Assembly (NCBI GenBank): GCA_903772945.1
Contig: CAICTM010000748.1
Span: 1 to 50,281 of the forward strand
Reading direction: 5' to 3'
Origin: Seminavis robusta
Taxonomy: Eukaryota; Bacillariophyta; Bacillariophyceae; Naviculales; Naviculaceae
Length of the DNA: 50,281 bases
How positions within the stretch are numbered: the stretch's first letter is position 1; every line of letters begins with the position of its first letter. Below are positions 1 to 10,231 of this stretch, piece after piece. The position numbers and the translations under genes were made by a program. A model generated the notes under the pieces. That model was not told where the DNA came from. It worked only from the letters and a program-made list of their open reading frames with translations, and ran no database searches.

Positions 1-739
1 ACGGCGATTAAGGTAAGTCGCGACACAGGCGTTGCAAGCAAGAGGTCCCAAACATCAATCGATAGAAGACATCTAGCCGCATCTCTGAGTATCAGTTCAA
101 GCTTCTAACTCCAAGAATTGAGTGAGATAGGTTGATTCGAGTGATACAGTGCTACTGTGAAGAGAAACACAAAAATCACAAGGGAGCTCATAAGTATCAC
201 GGAGACCCAAATCTCCACCGTGCACCTGTTTCAGACATTGAAACTCACTCAGTGCACTCATCTAACATCAATACAAGGTCCTGCAGCAAGAAAGCAGAGA
301 TAGGAGACCGACAGAGGCAGTTCGCTACTACCAAGGCTCCACACAAGTACACCACGAGTTCCTCTGGAATTACGTGAGCTGTTGAATTCAACAGAGGCTA
401 TCCAGCCACACACAGGTGCACCAAGAGTGACCAAAAAGAAGGCTATCCAGCCAACAAAGAGCTTTTACAGGCAAATACAAGAGTAGTGCCCGTTGTGAGA
501 TCCTTCCTTGCAGGAGATCCACACAAGAAACCAAGCTAGTTCCAAGGACAAAGCAAGGCACAAGGGCTTACACACAACAAGACATGAGATTCCAAGGAAG
601 GGGTGGTCGTGGTGGAGGATGATACCCTTCTAGGGGGGGTTAGGGGATTCATTCCTTCAGGAAGACCACCAAGGAGAGGCAAAAGCTTACAGGAACCAGA
701 ACAAGTGTTCCAATCGTCAGTTCCTCTTCCATTCAAATG
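1..739. other. Left-edge spacer, presumably 5' flank of the copia relic
   Basis: I see no supportable gene here; the short open frames have no protein-like character. A 14-15 bp stretch containing GGCTATCCAGCCA occurs twice (about 395 and 432). Because gag-like coding begins near 740, this may be the decayed leader or LTR of the copia element. I found neither a TG...CA LTR pair nor a tRNA primer-binding site, so the boundary is undefined. Confidence 0.3.
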
Positions 740-2214
740 GACAGGCTGGCACCAGGTATTATCCTTTTGAGGAGACCCTGAAACACATTGTCCAGGATCT
801 AAAGATCAAGCCTGAGTGGAATGATGTGCCACTGGCTTCATTTGCCATTGAGACCATGACAAGTCAGGCACCTACCAAGCCGACCAAGCAAACACTCCAG
901 ACATCACTTGCTGATCCCAAAGCCCAAGCGTACGCTGCTTTGGATCTGAGCGAGTACAAGGCAAGGTCATCCATCTATGACAAGTCGACTCGATCCTATT
1001 AGAACATTCTCAAGACAGGTGCAACCCACATCCAGGTGACATACTGTACCGACGCCTTGAAGTCCAAGCTTAGAGATCTAGGAGACTACGAGGATTCAGT
1101 CAAGGCTGGATCCATTGTGATGCTTCAGAGGATCCGTTTGATAATGATGCAAGGCTCAACCAAAGAGTTCCCATTGCTACATTACATCAAGACCATCCAA
1201 CGTGCCTTGTTCCCAAAGCAAGGCGACCATGACGGAGTTGACTTCTACTTGATAAAGGTCGACAGCGACGTGGATCAAGTGTATGAACTGGTCGGAACAG
1301 AGGTCATTGATGTCAGGACTATCGGTTTGGCTGAATACAGGGCCGCACCAGATCACGACGCACAGGAAAAGATACAAGTGACGGAAAGGGCTAGATTGAA
1401 AGCAACCGTGGCCTACCATGGACTAAAGAGGGAAGATACGGAGATTACCAGAAGACTGTTGAGACAGCCTATGCAATGAACGGTACCATCCCATTCCCTG
1501 ATACCCTTGATCATCTTAGAGACGCTGTCCAATGACAGTTTCAAGCCCAGCAAGGAATGGCTGGACCAAAGGAAGGCCAAGGAACGGAAGCCATATTCCA
1601 ATCCCAGGCCACCTCCTTTTGATACCAAGAAGATGAAGGAAGGGCTCCCAGCTGCTGTCTACTATCAGCAGTCCCAGCCAGGCGAAGCCTGCTACTGTTG
1701 TGGAAGCCCAGATCACAAACTTCCACAGTGCAAGGTCAAGTCCAAGATTCCCAAGCCAGAGTGGGCAATCAACAAGTTCAATGGCATGAAGAAGTCCTTC
1801 ATGCCGCAGTACCATCAACATCAGATGCAGCTGCTCCAAGGAGTGCCTACCACAGTGGTGACGGCGCCAGCTCCAGCCCCAGCTGGAGACTCTTCGAGCA
1901 GGAGTGGCTTCAGTGGAGTCCCTCCACCTCCTACGAGCCAGTCGAACTTTCAACAGTTTCCCATGTCAAGCCAAGCCTCCCAGGCCAGCGCGGCAGGGTC
2001 ACTACAGTTCCCATTCCAGCACCATCAAGTCGATGGAGTCCCGCCCCTGATGGGCAAAGATGATTCAACCACCGAAAGTGAGACGGAAGCTTCCATCGAC
2101 TTGGGAGCATACGCTACCGATTTCCTTGGAAGCATCCCACTCTCTATGCCAGAAGAGTGGGGCATGATGAGAACATCATCCGAAGAAAGCTATCCATCCG
2201 CCTACGGGCCATGA
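740..2214 (+). pseudogene. gag-like region with CCHC zinc knuckle (frameshifted)
   Basis: The first readable part (about 758-1001) ends at an in-frame TAG at 999-1001. Coding resumes in the same frame from 1002 to 1479 and then, after a frame slip near 1470, in the ORF ending at 2214. At about 1690-1731 the protein has a perfect CX2CX4HX4C knuckle (C..C..H..C within CYCCGSPDHKLPQC). This is the nucleic-acid-binding element of retrotransposon gag, which packages element RNA. Downstream is a Pro/Ser/Gln-rich tail. The stops and frame slips make this a relic. Confidence 0.75.
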
Positions 2215-2584
2215 TCAGCTTGCTGAAGGAGGTCCTGACGGTGTAAGCATCGGTTCCGACCTTATCCTCCAGCGGTACAATGATACACATAATATAATTG
2301 TCAGTCGTTCTGCACACCCTGACACCGTCTTCAACACAGATCCCTTCGAAGGAGTCATCCCTCGGAGTGGCCAAGACGATGATCAGAGCTGCTGTTCCGA
2401 CTACAGCTCGGATACAGAGAACGAATTTCGTTGCCTGTACCGTGGACACAGCCGGCGTCAACGGGAGAATCAGCGAGGCAACTGTTATGAGGATTTCCAA
2501 GACCAAGACACACTATCAGTCGAAGAAAAGAACCAACAAGTTGCGTTTGAGTTCCCAGGAGTTGCATGATGCCGAACTCACGGA

Positions 2585-2980
2585 GTGGCAGAGCCAAATT
2601 TTGCAGGAGTGTCGGTCAAGAACCTCATTCCTGATGGGGCCAACACAGTGTATCTCGACGGTGGCAGTTCCATCCGAACTGACATGAACCAGGACATGAT
2701 TGTCCGCAAGCGGCTATCTCCCAAACAAATCGAGATGGCCCATGTTGGAAGCACCAAGCCTACTCAAGAAGGCGACACACCTTACGGCAATGGTTATTCC
2801 ATTCCAGGAGGCATCGCCAATATCAACGCTTTGTATCTTGTTGTGGATGACTGCGTCAGCGCACAGGATGGATCCTATGTCCTCATGGACTCAGGAGTCG
2901 ACGACGCCATCTACCACTACCCCCAACTGGGATCCATACAAGGTATGGAAGGACCGCCAAAGGTCTGTATGGCGTGTTGA
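2585..2980 (+). pseudogene. Possible copia protease segment
   Basis: This 131-codon frame lies where a copia protease is expected, between gag and integrase. It contains VLMDSG near its C-terminal third, resembling the D-[ST]-G aspartic protease motif. The rest is not distinctive, so the assignment rests mainly on position. The frame is lost at 2980, and the following 400 bases carry only short broken frames. Confidence 0.35.
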
Positions 2981-3404
2981 TTGAGCAAGACCTGCTGATC
3001 ACATGGCCCAACTCAACCAGTTTTTCACCGGAGTTCCAGCATTTGGTCCAGACGGTGGAGGGCAACCTCGAAGGCTTACCAAGAAGGCAAAGCCAAGGGT
3101 GCATTTCTCGCAAGAATCTGTACCACAACCTCCAGCGTCCATCTTTGGAGGGCTACCGCAACATGATCAGGACTGGTCAATAAGCTGCAGTATTACTAGC
3201 AAAACAACACTGAAAGCAAAAGTTGAGGATTTTTCTGGTGGTGCATAGCAATTCTTGTGATTAATTGGATATAAGGACCCCCGCAACACTTTAGACCTAA
3301 AACTCCCTTGGTTCCTTTGCATGATCAATTTACATGCGAACCGGACTAGATGATTAATACACGAGTCAATAGTAAAGAGGTGTCAGGTATGTTTCCTCCA
3401 ACAA

Positions 3405-5912
3405 GTGGGCGCTCATGGGATGACTTACAAGATACTGACGGAGTCAGGCAAGGTCATATGCAGGGCGGTGGCCAGGACGGCAAGGAAGGGAGCTGAACTC
3501 AGCAACTGGAAGGCCGATGGACTAGCCCCGAAACTGGCCCCCAAGCCAAAGCCAATCTCAGGACAGAAGGCCTCCACAAGCGAAGCTGACCTTGTAGTCG
3601 GGGCCGCTCCGGAGACTGAAGTGATTGAGAAAGGCATTGAGATAGAGGAGACGGAGGAGAATGGGGAGTTTCACAACTCCATACGCAAGGATATCCTATC
3701 CAACCTTGAACACAAGGATGTCCTAGACGGTGGCGACCTGCCAATCATTGACATCACCAACCTTCTTAACAGGACCTTTATCACCCACCCCAACGAGGAA
3801 GGCGAGCAGCATAGAGCCAAGATTGTGTCTGCCGAGGCCACAGGAGAAACCAACGCAGACGGATCAGCAGCTGTATACAGGTTCAAGTGTAAACATGGGG
3901 ACGAGTACTTTGAGGAAGTTTTGCATACTCAAAAATGCTGGAATGTGTGAAAGGGACCTGGACAAGGATGACATGTACCGGATTGAGGCTGTCATTCGAC
4001 ATCGTCCCTCCCGAACTAAGTCCAAGTACGAGGTGCTGTATTCGATGGGCCAGTGGGGAGACTTCTTGGGAGGATATGGGGAGCATCTTCAATGATGACC
4101 CTGTGTCAATTTCCATCTACGCATCAAAGAATGGCCTGCTCAAGGTCGATGATGGAAGCGATGCAGGCCCTACACCAAGAACTCCAAGGTGTTCGCACGT
4201 ATGGTACATCAAGCAAAGTTGAAAAGCTTCCGCACCAAGCCCATTTATCAATATGGTTACCAGGTCCCAAGAAACCACGCCGAAGCTGTTTTCATTGATG
4301 AGAAAAATGCAACAGTAGTGGCAGGATGCAGAGAGACTGGAGATTGCCCAGTTGATGGAATACGACACCTTCGAGTCACTGGGAAAGGGTACCCCAGTCC
4401 CAACAGGCTACCAGAAGATACCATGTCATATGGTCTATGCCGTCAAACACGACGGGCGGCACAAGGCAAGGTTTGTGGCAGGAGGCACAGGACAGAGACA
4501 CAGTCGACCCAACCTACTCAGGTGTTGTGTCCTTACAGGGCATCCGTCTGGTTAGTTTCTTGGCTGAGTTGAATGGGCTTGAACTCTGGGCAACGGACAT
4601 GGCAACGCATACCTGGAAAGCTACACGACTGAGAAGGTGTGTTTTATTGCTGGTGGGGAGTTTGGAGACATGGCTGGGCATACGATGAAGATGATCAAGG
4701 CCCAATATGGCCTCAAGTCATCAGGCAAAATGTTGGCATGATAGACTGTATGATGTGCTTCACGGATTTTGCTTCAAGCCCTCTAAGGCTGAGCCAGTAT
4801 CTGGATGCGTGATTGTGGCGACCACTATGAGTACATCGGTTGCTATGTGTACGACCTATTGATAGCTTCAAGCAACCTCAAGTCATCATCGTCTACTGCA
4901 GGCTCCACCACACAAATTCAAACTCAAAGGAACTGGACCTTTCACCTTCCATCTGGGATGTGACTTTGAAAGGATGGCGACGGATCCTGTCATGACACCA
5001 AGAAAGTACATGAACGTGTCAAGGCCCAGTATGTATCCTTGTTTGGGGAGAACCCATCCACTAAGGTAACCAGTCCAGTGGAGAAGAACGACCACCCAGA
5101 GCTTGATACCTCTCCTCTCCTGGATGATGATGGGTCTCAAAATACCAGTCCCTGATTGGAGCATTGCAATGGGCAATTTCACTTGGAGATTTGATATTGC
5201 AGTCTTTGTAATGTCAATGTCGTCCTTCAGGGTGGCACCCAGGTGGGGCACTGGAAAGACTCAAGAGATCACTGGATTCTTGGTCAAGATGAACAGGCAG
5301 GAATCAGGATCCGCACAAACGAGCCAGACTACTCTCAACTGGAATACCGAACCTACGACTGGACAAGGACGGTCTATGGGGAGGCACAGGAGGAACTCCC
5401 AGTAGATGGCCCCACAGCCAAAGGGCAAGCCGGTAGTATTGACGACCTATGTGGTTGCAAACCTATACCACGATTGGGTGAATGGCAAGGAGTCACTGGT
5501 GTACTGCACTATGTGAACCAGACCCCATTCGAATGGTACTGCAAGAAGCAAGCTACTGTGGAAGCAGCCACATACGGCTCTGAGTTCGTTGCTGCTAGGG
5601 TTGCACCCAACAGGCCATTGCGCCAGAGTTACACTCAGGTATCTTGGTGTGGAGGTAAAGGGGCCAACATAACATGTTTGGCGACAATGGGTCTGTGGTG
5701 ACAAGTTCCACCCAGCCCCATTCGCCCCTCAAGAGAGACATCACGCCCTCTCTACCACTTCGTCAGAGAAGCATTGCCGCAGGGACCATCTCGTTTAATC
5801 ATCTACCGGGAGCAATCAACCCGCAGACATCCTGACGAAACACTGGGGTTACTCCCAGATATGGCCCATTCTGAAGGCAGTTTTGTTCTGGCAAGGAGAC
5901 ACAGCTATCTCC
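3405..5912 (+). pseudogene. copia integrase C-terminus, reverse transcriptase and RNase H (frameshifted)
   Basis: The 181-codon frame 3405-3950 carries the post-integrase segment typical of diatom copia elements, including HGMTYKILTESGK and LLNRTFITHPNE. Frame slips follow. FARMVHQAKLKSF and YGYQVPRNHAEAVFIDEKN (about 4190-4310), then CHMVYAVKHDGRHKARFVAGG (about 4422-4484), are the N-terminal RT segment. The YVDDLL active-site region near 4845 is damaged (it reads ..YVYDLL). RNase H words such as KKQATVEAATYGSEFVAAR occur at 5545-5602, and the LFWQGDT-like end is near 5890. At least six frame changes are needed, so no functional polymerase is encoded. Confidence 0.85.
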
Positions 5913-6548
5913 TAGACACCACCATGGACACATCACATGGTGGGGAGCGATGAGTGGAAATCCACGTGATTCCCATTGTGGTGCGAAGCAGCTGTGCTGG
6001 TTTAGCCAGGTGGAAGAACGCTGTGACATCTGTATACTCAAACAGTAGGGTCAGCAGTGCAGCCATCTGGCAATACAGAAATAGCTGAGGAACTCTATAT
6101 ACCCAAGGATGATGCGTTCTCAGCCAAGACCAATATAGAAAGTTAGCTTGCAGCACCAGCCAAAGAGATGCAAGAGAGCCAAAGCTGCATGGCTAGTGCT
6201 GTCGAGGATTTTTGTTAGTTGATTTTAGTATAGTTTAAGAAGAAGAGTAATGAAAGGATAGTTGCCAGATACAGCCTCAGTACACTAGTTTCCCCACAGT
6301 TGAAGCCTTCCTGTGTGGATTGTGCAAGGCAAAGAGTGAGTTGTTCAATCATTGCTGTGGAGATTGAATAGCAGCGGCAGCCAGCTTTGTGGCTGGCCCA
6401 TTCCCACTGTCAAGAGGAGTGAGGCTTCAAGCAGAGCTCTCCACTCCAGCCAGCTCTTTGTGCATCTACCCTGACTGGATCTCATCGTTCGCCAAACGCC
6501 ATCTCACTTCTTCTTTTTCCCAGCACTTGGAAGTATTGGCACTCTCCA
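5913..6548. other. Spacer between the copia relic and the piggyBac-like fragment
   Basis: No gene is supportable. A purine-rich run near 6238-6247 could be the copia polypurine tract. The sequence just before 6549 reads as low-quality coding in several frames and may be an eroded continuation of the transposase fragment. Confidence 0.3.
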
Positions 6549-7322
6549 ATGCTCCACGCAAAGGGAATTGCTGCTGTTATTGCCTATGACATGTACATTG
6601 AGCTCTGTGAAGGCAATGTCAATCCTGATTGGAAGATTGACAAGCCTGTTGGCTTCTATCGCTTCAGAGAGAAGCTAGCAACACAGATGTTGGAATATTG
6701 CCCCACAGCAAGGAAATACCCAGGAGATGAGAACTTCCGGTTGGCGACAAGGCAACCAGTCAGTCAGCGGACGCCAAAGAAACGAAAGACCCCGCCCAAA
6801 AGTACAACAAGCGACTCTTCTTCCTCTGGCACTGCTGGACCATTGACTGCACAAGATCTGCAGGATGCTAATTGTCGCCTCTGTGGCAGGCTGGATCCAC
6901 TTGTCGACCATTTGGACTCATTCAAAAGATTCCCCAACAACAGAACAAAGACTTGTGTGGTCTGTGGAAAGCAGGCTGCTCATTATTGTGAGTTGTGCAA
7001 TAAGGCCATGCACCTCGATGCTCCCAAAGAGGACAAGATTGCAACCATTGCCTGCTCCATCCACTATCACAACACGTCTTTCTTTGGCCTTGCACGAGAA
7101 GATTGGGAGGTAATGCAGATCCGGAAAAAAGACTGGGCTTTTCCATCCAGGGAGAAGCAACAACAACACTCCTTCGCAATGAGAGACATCCACAACCAAG
7201 CTCTCTCGAGAAGTGGTGCATCACATGCTGCTAGCCACAACAACAGCACACCTTCAGCAGCTAACAAGGACAACGGCAACAGTGACGACGATCAGGCAAG
7301 ACCTGGCCATGGTATCCTTTGA
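6549..7322 (+). pseudogene. piggyBac-like transposase C-terminal fragment with Cys/His-rich tail
   Basis: The 257-codon frame opens in the middle of a protein. HAKGIAAVIAYDMYIELCEG and the later YPGDENFR resemble the end of the DDE core of piggyBac-derived (PGBD) proteins in diatoms. A Ser/Lys-rich linker follows, then a Cys/His-rich module containing CRLCG, TCVVCGKQAAHYCELCNKAMH-type spacing and CSIHYH (about residues 105-175), consistent with the C-terminal cross-brace zinc domain of piggyBac transposases. The catalytic aspartates are absent because the upstream part is missing. The C-terminus is Asn/Ser-rich. Family assignment comes from memory of the motif layout; an unrelated zinc protein is possible. 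Confidence 0.5.
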
Positions 7323-7837
7323 GCGTAGCCTCTGTACCAGATAACACTGTCGACTCGGTTGCCGGGTTCGCACAAGTGAGTCTAAACAGCAATTAAGAAG
7401 AATTCTTTGGATCGACAATGGCGTCTACGTGACTTTTGTACTAGGTTGCACCCGTCGACTGCGTCGACTGGTGAAAATGCATCAGCAATGGTGTTGCCGG
7501 TACTTGGAGCCCAGTCTAAACGATAATGGTGGAAGCATTGATACGGTACTGTAGGCATTTATTATTATGGAGACTTAGTACAAACTATAATGCTAACTCT
7601 TTGAAAGCCGCAGTTGTATTTCTTTCAATGGGTTATGAGCTTCTAAAGCAGCCAGCCAGTCAGTCGTCCACGCACTCTTTGCTGGCTCTGTCGTGGCGTG
7701 GTTGCAGCCAGCAAAAAGGTTTCGATCTGTTCGTCGTTGTGTTGCAGCATTTTATTCCTCTCGCATTGTTCCTGTTCCCTTGGACAAACGATACAGTATC
7801 GAGTGTAAGAGAAGAAGAAGAAAGAAGAGAGAAGAAG
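7323..7837. other. DnaJ upstream region
   Basis: No gene is supportable here. A purine-rich run (GAAGAAGAAG-type, 7809-7837) lies directly before the DnaJ ATG and would be its 5' UTR. No TATA box is obvious. Confidence 0.35.
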
Positions 7838-9481
7838 ATGTTTTTTGGTGGGGATCCGTTTGAACACTTTGCGCATGGCCATGGCGGCGGTGGTGGTCGT
7901 GCCCGACGAGGTCCTGCTGAAGATGTGGACACAACCAAGTTATACGAGACTCTCGGCGTAAGTACCATACCTACGAATGAATGAATAGTGACCATGCGAG
8001 CATTGCGGTTGTTCTCACTCCTTTTTGATTACGTCTCTCTCCTCTGATTTGAATTGAATGTTGAATGGAATCTGAACCACTATGATCATGACTGGACGGC
8101 CCACCGACAACACGACAATCTAAATGCTGAATATTACTCTACAATCGACACGATGGACGACCGACCAACCAACCAACCAACCAACAATTGAATTCAATCA
8201 CAAACGATGACCCAAACAAACATGAACAACAAATAGATTGAGAAGACTGTGGACGAGAAGGAAATCAAGAAGGCTTATCGCAAGGTACGTTGGTTGGTTG
8301 ATCAAGACTGTACTATTTTGCGCTGATAAAAAGAATGACGACTCGACTCGACTCGACTCACATGTTGTATGTATTGTATGGTTTGTGTTGACTGATTGCA
8401 GCTCGCGGTGAAGCATCACCCCGACAAGGGAGGAGACGAACACAAATTCAAAGAAATCAATGCCGCTTATGAGATTTTGTCGGACCCCGAAAAGCGAGCC
8501 AAATACGACAAGTACGGTCTGGAAGGACTGGAAGATGGAGGTGGACCAGGAGGAGCCAGTGCCGATGACTTGTTCAGCATGTTCTTTGGTGGTGGCCGTG
8601 GACGACGAGGCAGTGCCGGACCTCGTCGTGGTGAAGACGTCAATCATCCCATCAAGGTCTCGTTGGAAGACCTCTACAATGGAAAAACGGTCAAGTTGGC
8701 CATCAATCGACAAGTACTCGTCGGAGAACCAAAAATGTGCTCCACGTGTGATGGACAAGGAGTCGTTGTAGAACTGCGCCAAATCGCACTAGGAATGGTA
8801 CAACAGATCCAAAGGCACTGTCATGACTGCGAAGGAGAAGGATACATTGCCAAAAAGAAAAAGGAACGAAAAGTACTGGAAGTCCTCGTCGAAAAGGGAA
8901 TGAAACACAACCAAAAAATCACCTTTCGGGGAATGGCAGACGAAAAACCAAACATGGAACCTGGCAACATCAACTTTATCATTCAAGAAAAGGAACACGA
9001 AACATTCAAACGGAAAGGAGCGGATCTACTCGTATCCAAGGCATTGTCCCTCAACGAAGCGCTCTGTGGATTCGCATGGATCATCAAACACCTCGATGGA
9101 AGAGAAGTCGTCATCAAGTCAAAGCCAGGTGAAGTCATCAAGGCTGAAGCTGACGGAGGAAAACCATTCGTCAAGATTGTCGCAAATGAAGGAATGCCCT
9201 CCAAAGGGAACCCATTCGTCAAGGGAAACTTGTACGTCGTCTTTAGGGTCGACTTTCCCTCGGACAATGAACTCAATGAAGAAGCCGTCAAGTCCCTCAA
9301 GACACTCCTGCCTAACCCTGCCATGGAAGTCGAGTACGATGAAGAAACCGCGGAAATCGTTCATCTTGATACAGCCGATGTCAAGAATTTCGGGAAGGGG
9401 GGTGTCCAAAGCCACGATTCGGCATACGACTCGGATGATGAAGAGGGTGGGCCACAAGGCGTCCAATGTCAACAGTCCTAG
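7838..9481 (+). CDS. Class A DnaJ (Hsp40) co-chaperone with half zinc domain and CaaX box
   Basis: Three exons, 7838-7957, 8237-8284 and 8402-9481, give 415 aa (yeast Ydj1 is 409). Introns are 279 and 117 nt with GT-AG ends at phase 0. The J domain (about residues 34-95) has HPD at 62-64, which stimulates Hsp70 ATPase. A Gly/Phe-rich linker follows, then a zinc region with only two of the usual four CxxCxGxG repeats: CSTCDGQG (169-176) and CHDCEGEG (196-203). Next come the C-terminal substrate-binding domains ([30 protein letters not shown]). The protein ends in CQQS, a CaaX box of the farnesylated type seen in Ydj1. It is likely a cytosolic or ER-membrane-associated Hsp70 partner. Exon 1 has a Gly/His-rich leader before the J domain. 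The gene converges on the PP2C gene downstream. Confidence 0.93.
8157..8186. repeat. CAAC-type microsatellite in DnaJ intron 1
   Basis: An imperfect ACCAACCAACC run lies inside the first DnaJ intron. A second short run, GACTC repeated, lies in intron 2 (about 8340-8359). Both are non-coding. Confidence 0.8.
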
Positions 9482-10231
9482 TCTGGCCGATAGGAGGTAC
9501 CTCCGCCTTTTTTTGTTTTTGAATTCATTCCAGTTTTGTGGTTCTGGTTCTCCTCTCCTCTCGTTCGTTACAGTACCTTCTTGTATTGGACACTTGCCTG
9601 ATTGGGAGTTACTTTGATTGACTTTTTACTGAATGAATATAACACACACACAACCATCTCGTTTTGAGATGCTGCTGCGATCGGATCGCAATCAATGCTC
9701 AACAAATAATCAACTGTGTCATGTGCAAGCGGAACAACTCAGTCACGCTCAATGCACATGGCTTTTTTTTGATAAAGCTGCCCCAAAGACGATTTTACAT
9801 TCATAAGAGTAGTCTAATACGATACTATAGAATGTTTGCTCGTTGCAGGATTTTAATGTCGCGGTCGGTCATACGGTGCCATGCTTGTACAGTACAGTAC
9901 CAGGACGGTCTGAACACTAAAGTCAACATGTTTTAGCGCCCCCGGCCGGTAAAAGTGTTCTTGAACACCGTTGTAGTCTACCGGTAGTACCTACCGCTAG
10001 GACAACTTAGGCTCCAGTAAATTTAAAAAAAGGACAACAATGCATGCGTCCTGCACTGTTGTTTCGAGCAAAACAAGGTTCCCAATGACGTCGTCTGCCT
10101 AATAGCAAATGATTAAATAATCCTAGCTATAGACTACTAGAATATGTCAAGGGAGTGAAGTCGAGCCCATGAAAATAGCCGTCCGTCGCCACACCAGACC
10201 GCGCCCAATACGCATACCGTACGGTAGCTAC
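9482..10231. other. Convergent spacer, DnaJ / PP2C
   Basis: This stretch holds the 3' ends of two convergent genes. I see no coding evidence. It contains palindromic TACCGGTA-type sites around 9978-10000 and T-rich tracts after the DnaJ stop. Confidence 0.4.

Larger units (their letters stand above)
740..5912 (+). mobile_element. Decayed Ty1/copia LTR retrotransposon (diatom-type), no intact ORF
   Basis: Conceptual translation in shifting + frames gives gag with a CCHC knuckle, a protease-like DSG segment, the C-terminal tail of integrase, reverse transcriptase and RNase H, in the copia order (integrase before RT). The RT and RNase H wording closely resembles the large copia families of diatom genomes. 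Stops and frame changes occur throughout, so it is a dead copy. Almost the whole integrase catalytic core is absent between about 3180 and 3400. No LTR pair is recognisable. The last coding trace ends at a TAG near 5912. The 3' flank to about 6380 holds only a purine run (AAGAAGAAGAG near 6238) that could be a polypurine tract. Confidence 0.85.

Noticed and set aside
1..6400. LTR pair and tRNA primer-binding site of the copia element
   Set aside because: I compared both flanks by eye and found no matching direct repeats and no initiator-tRNA complement. The 5' LTR may lie outside the window.
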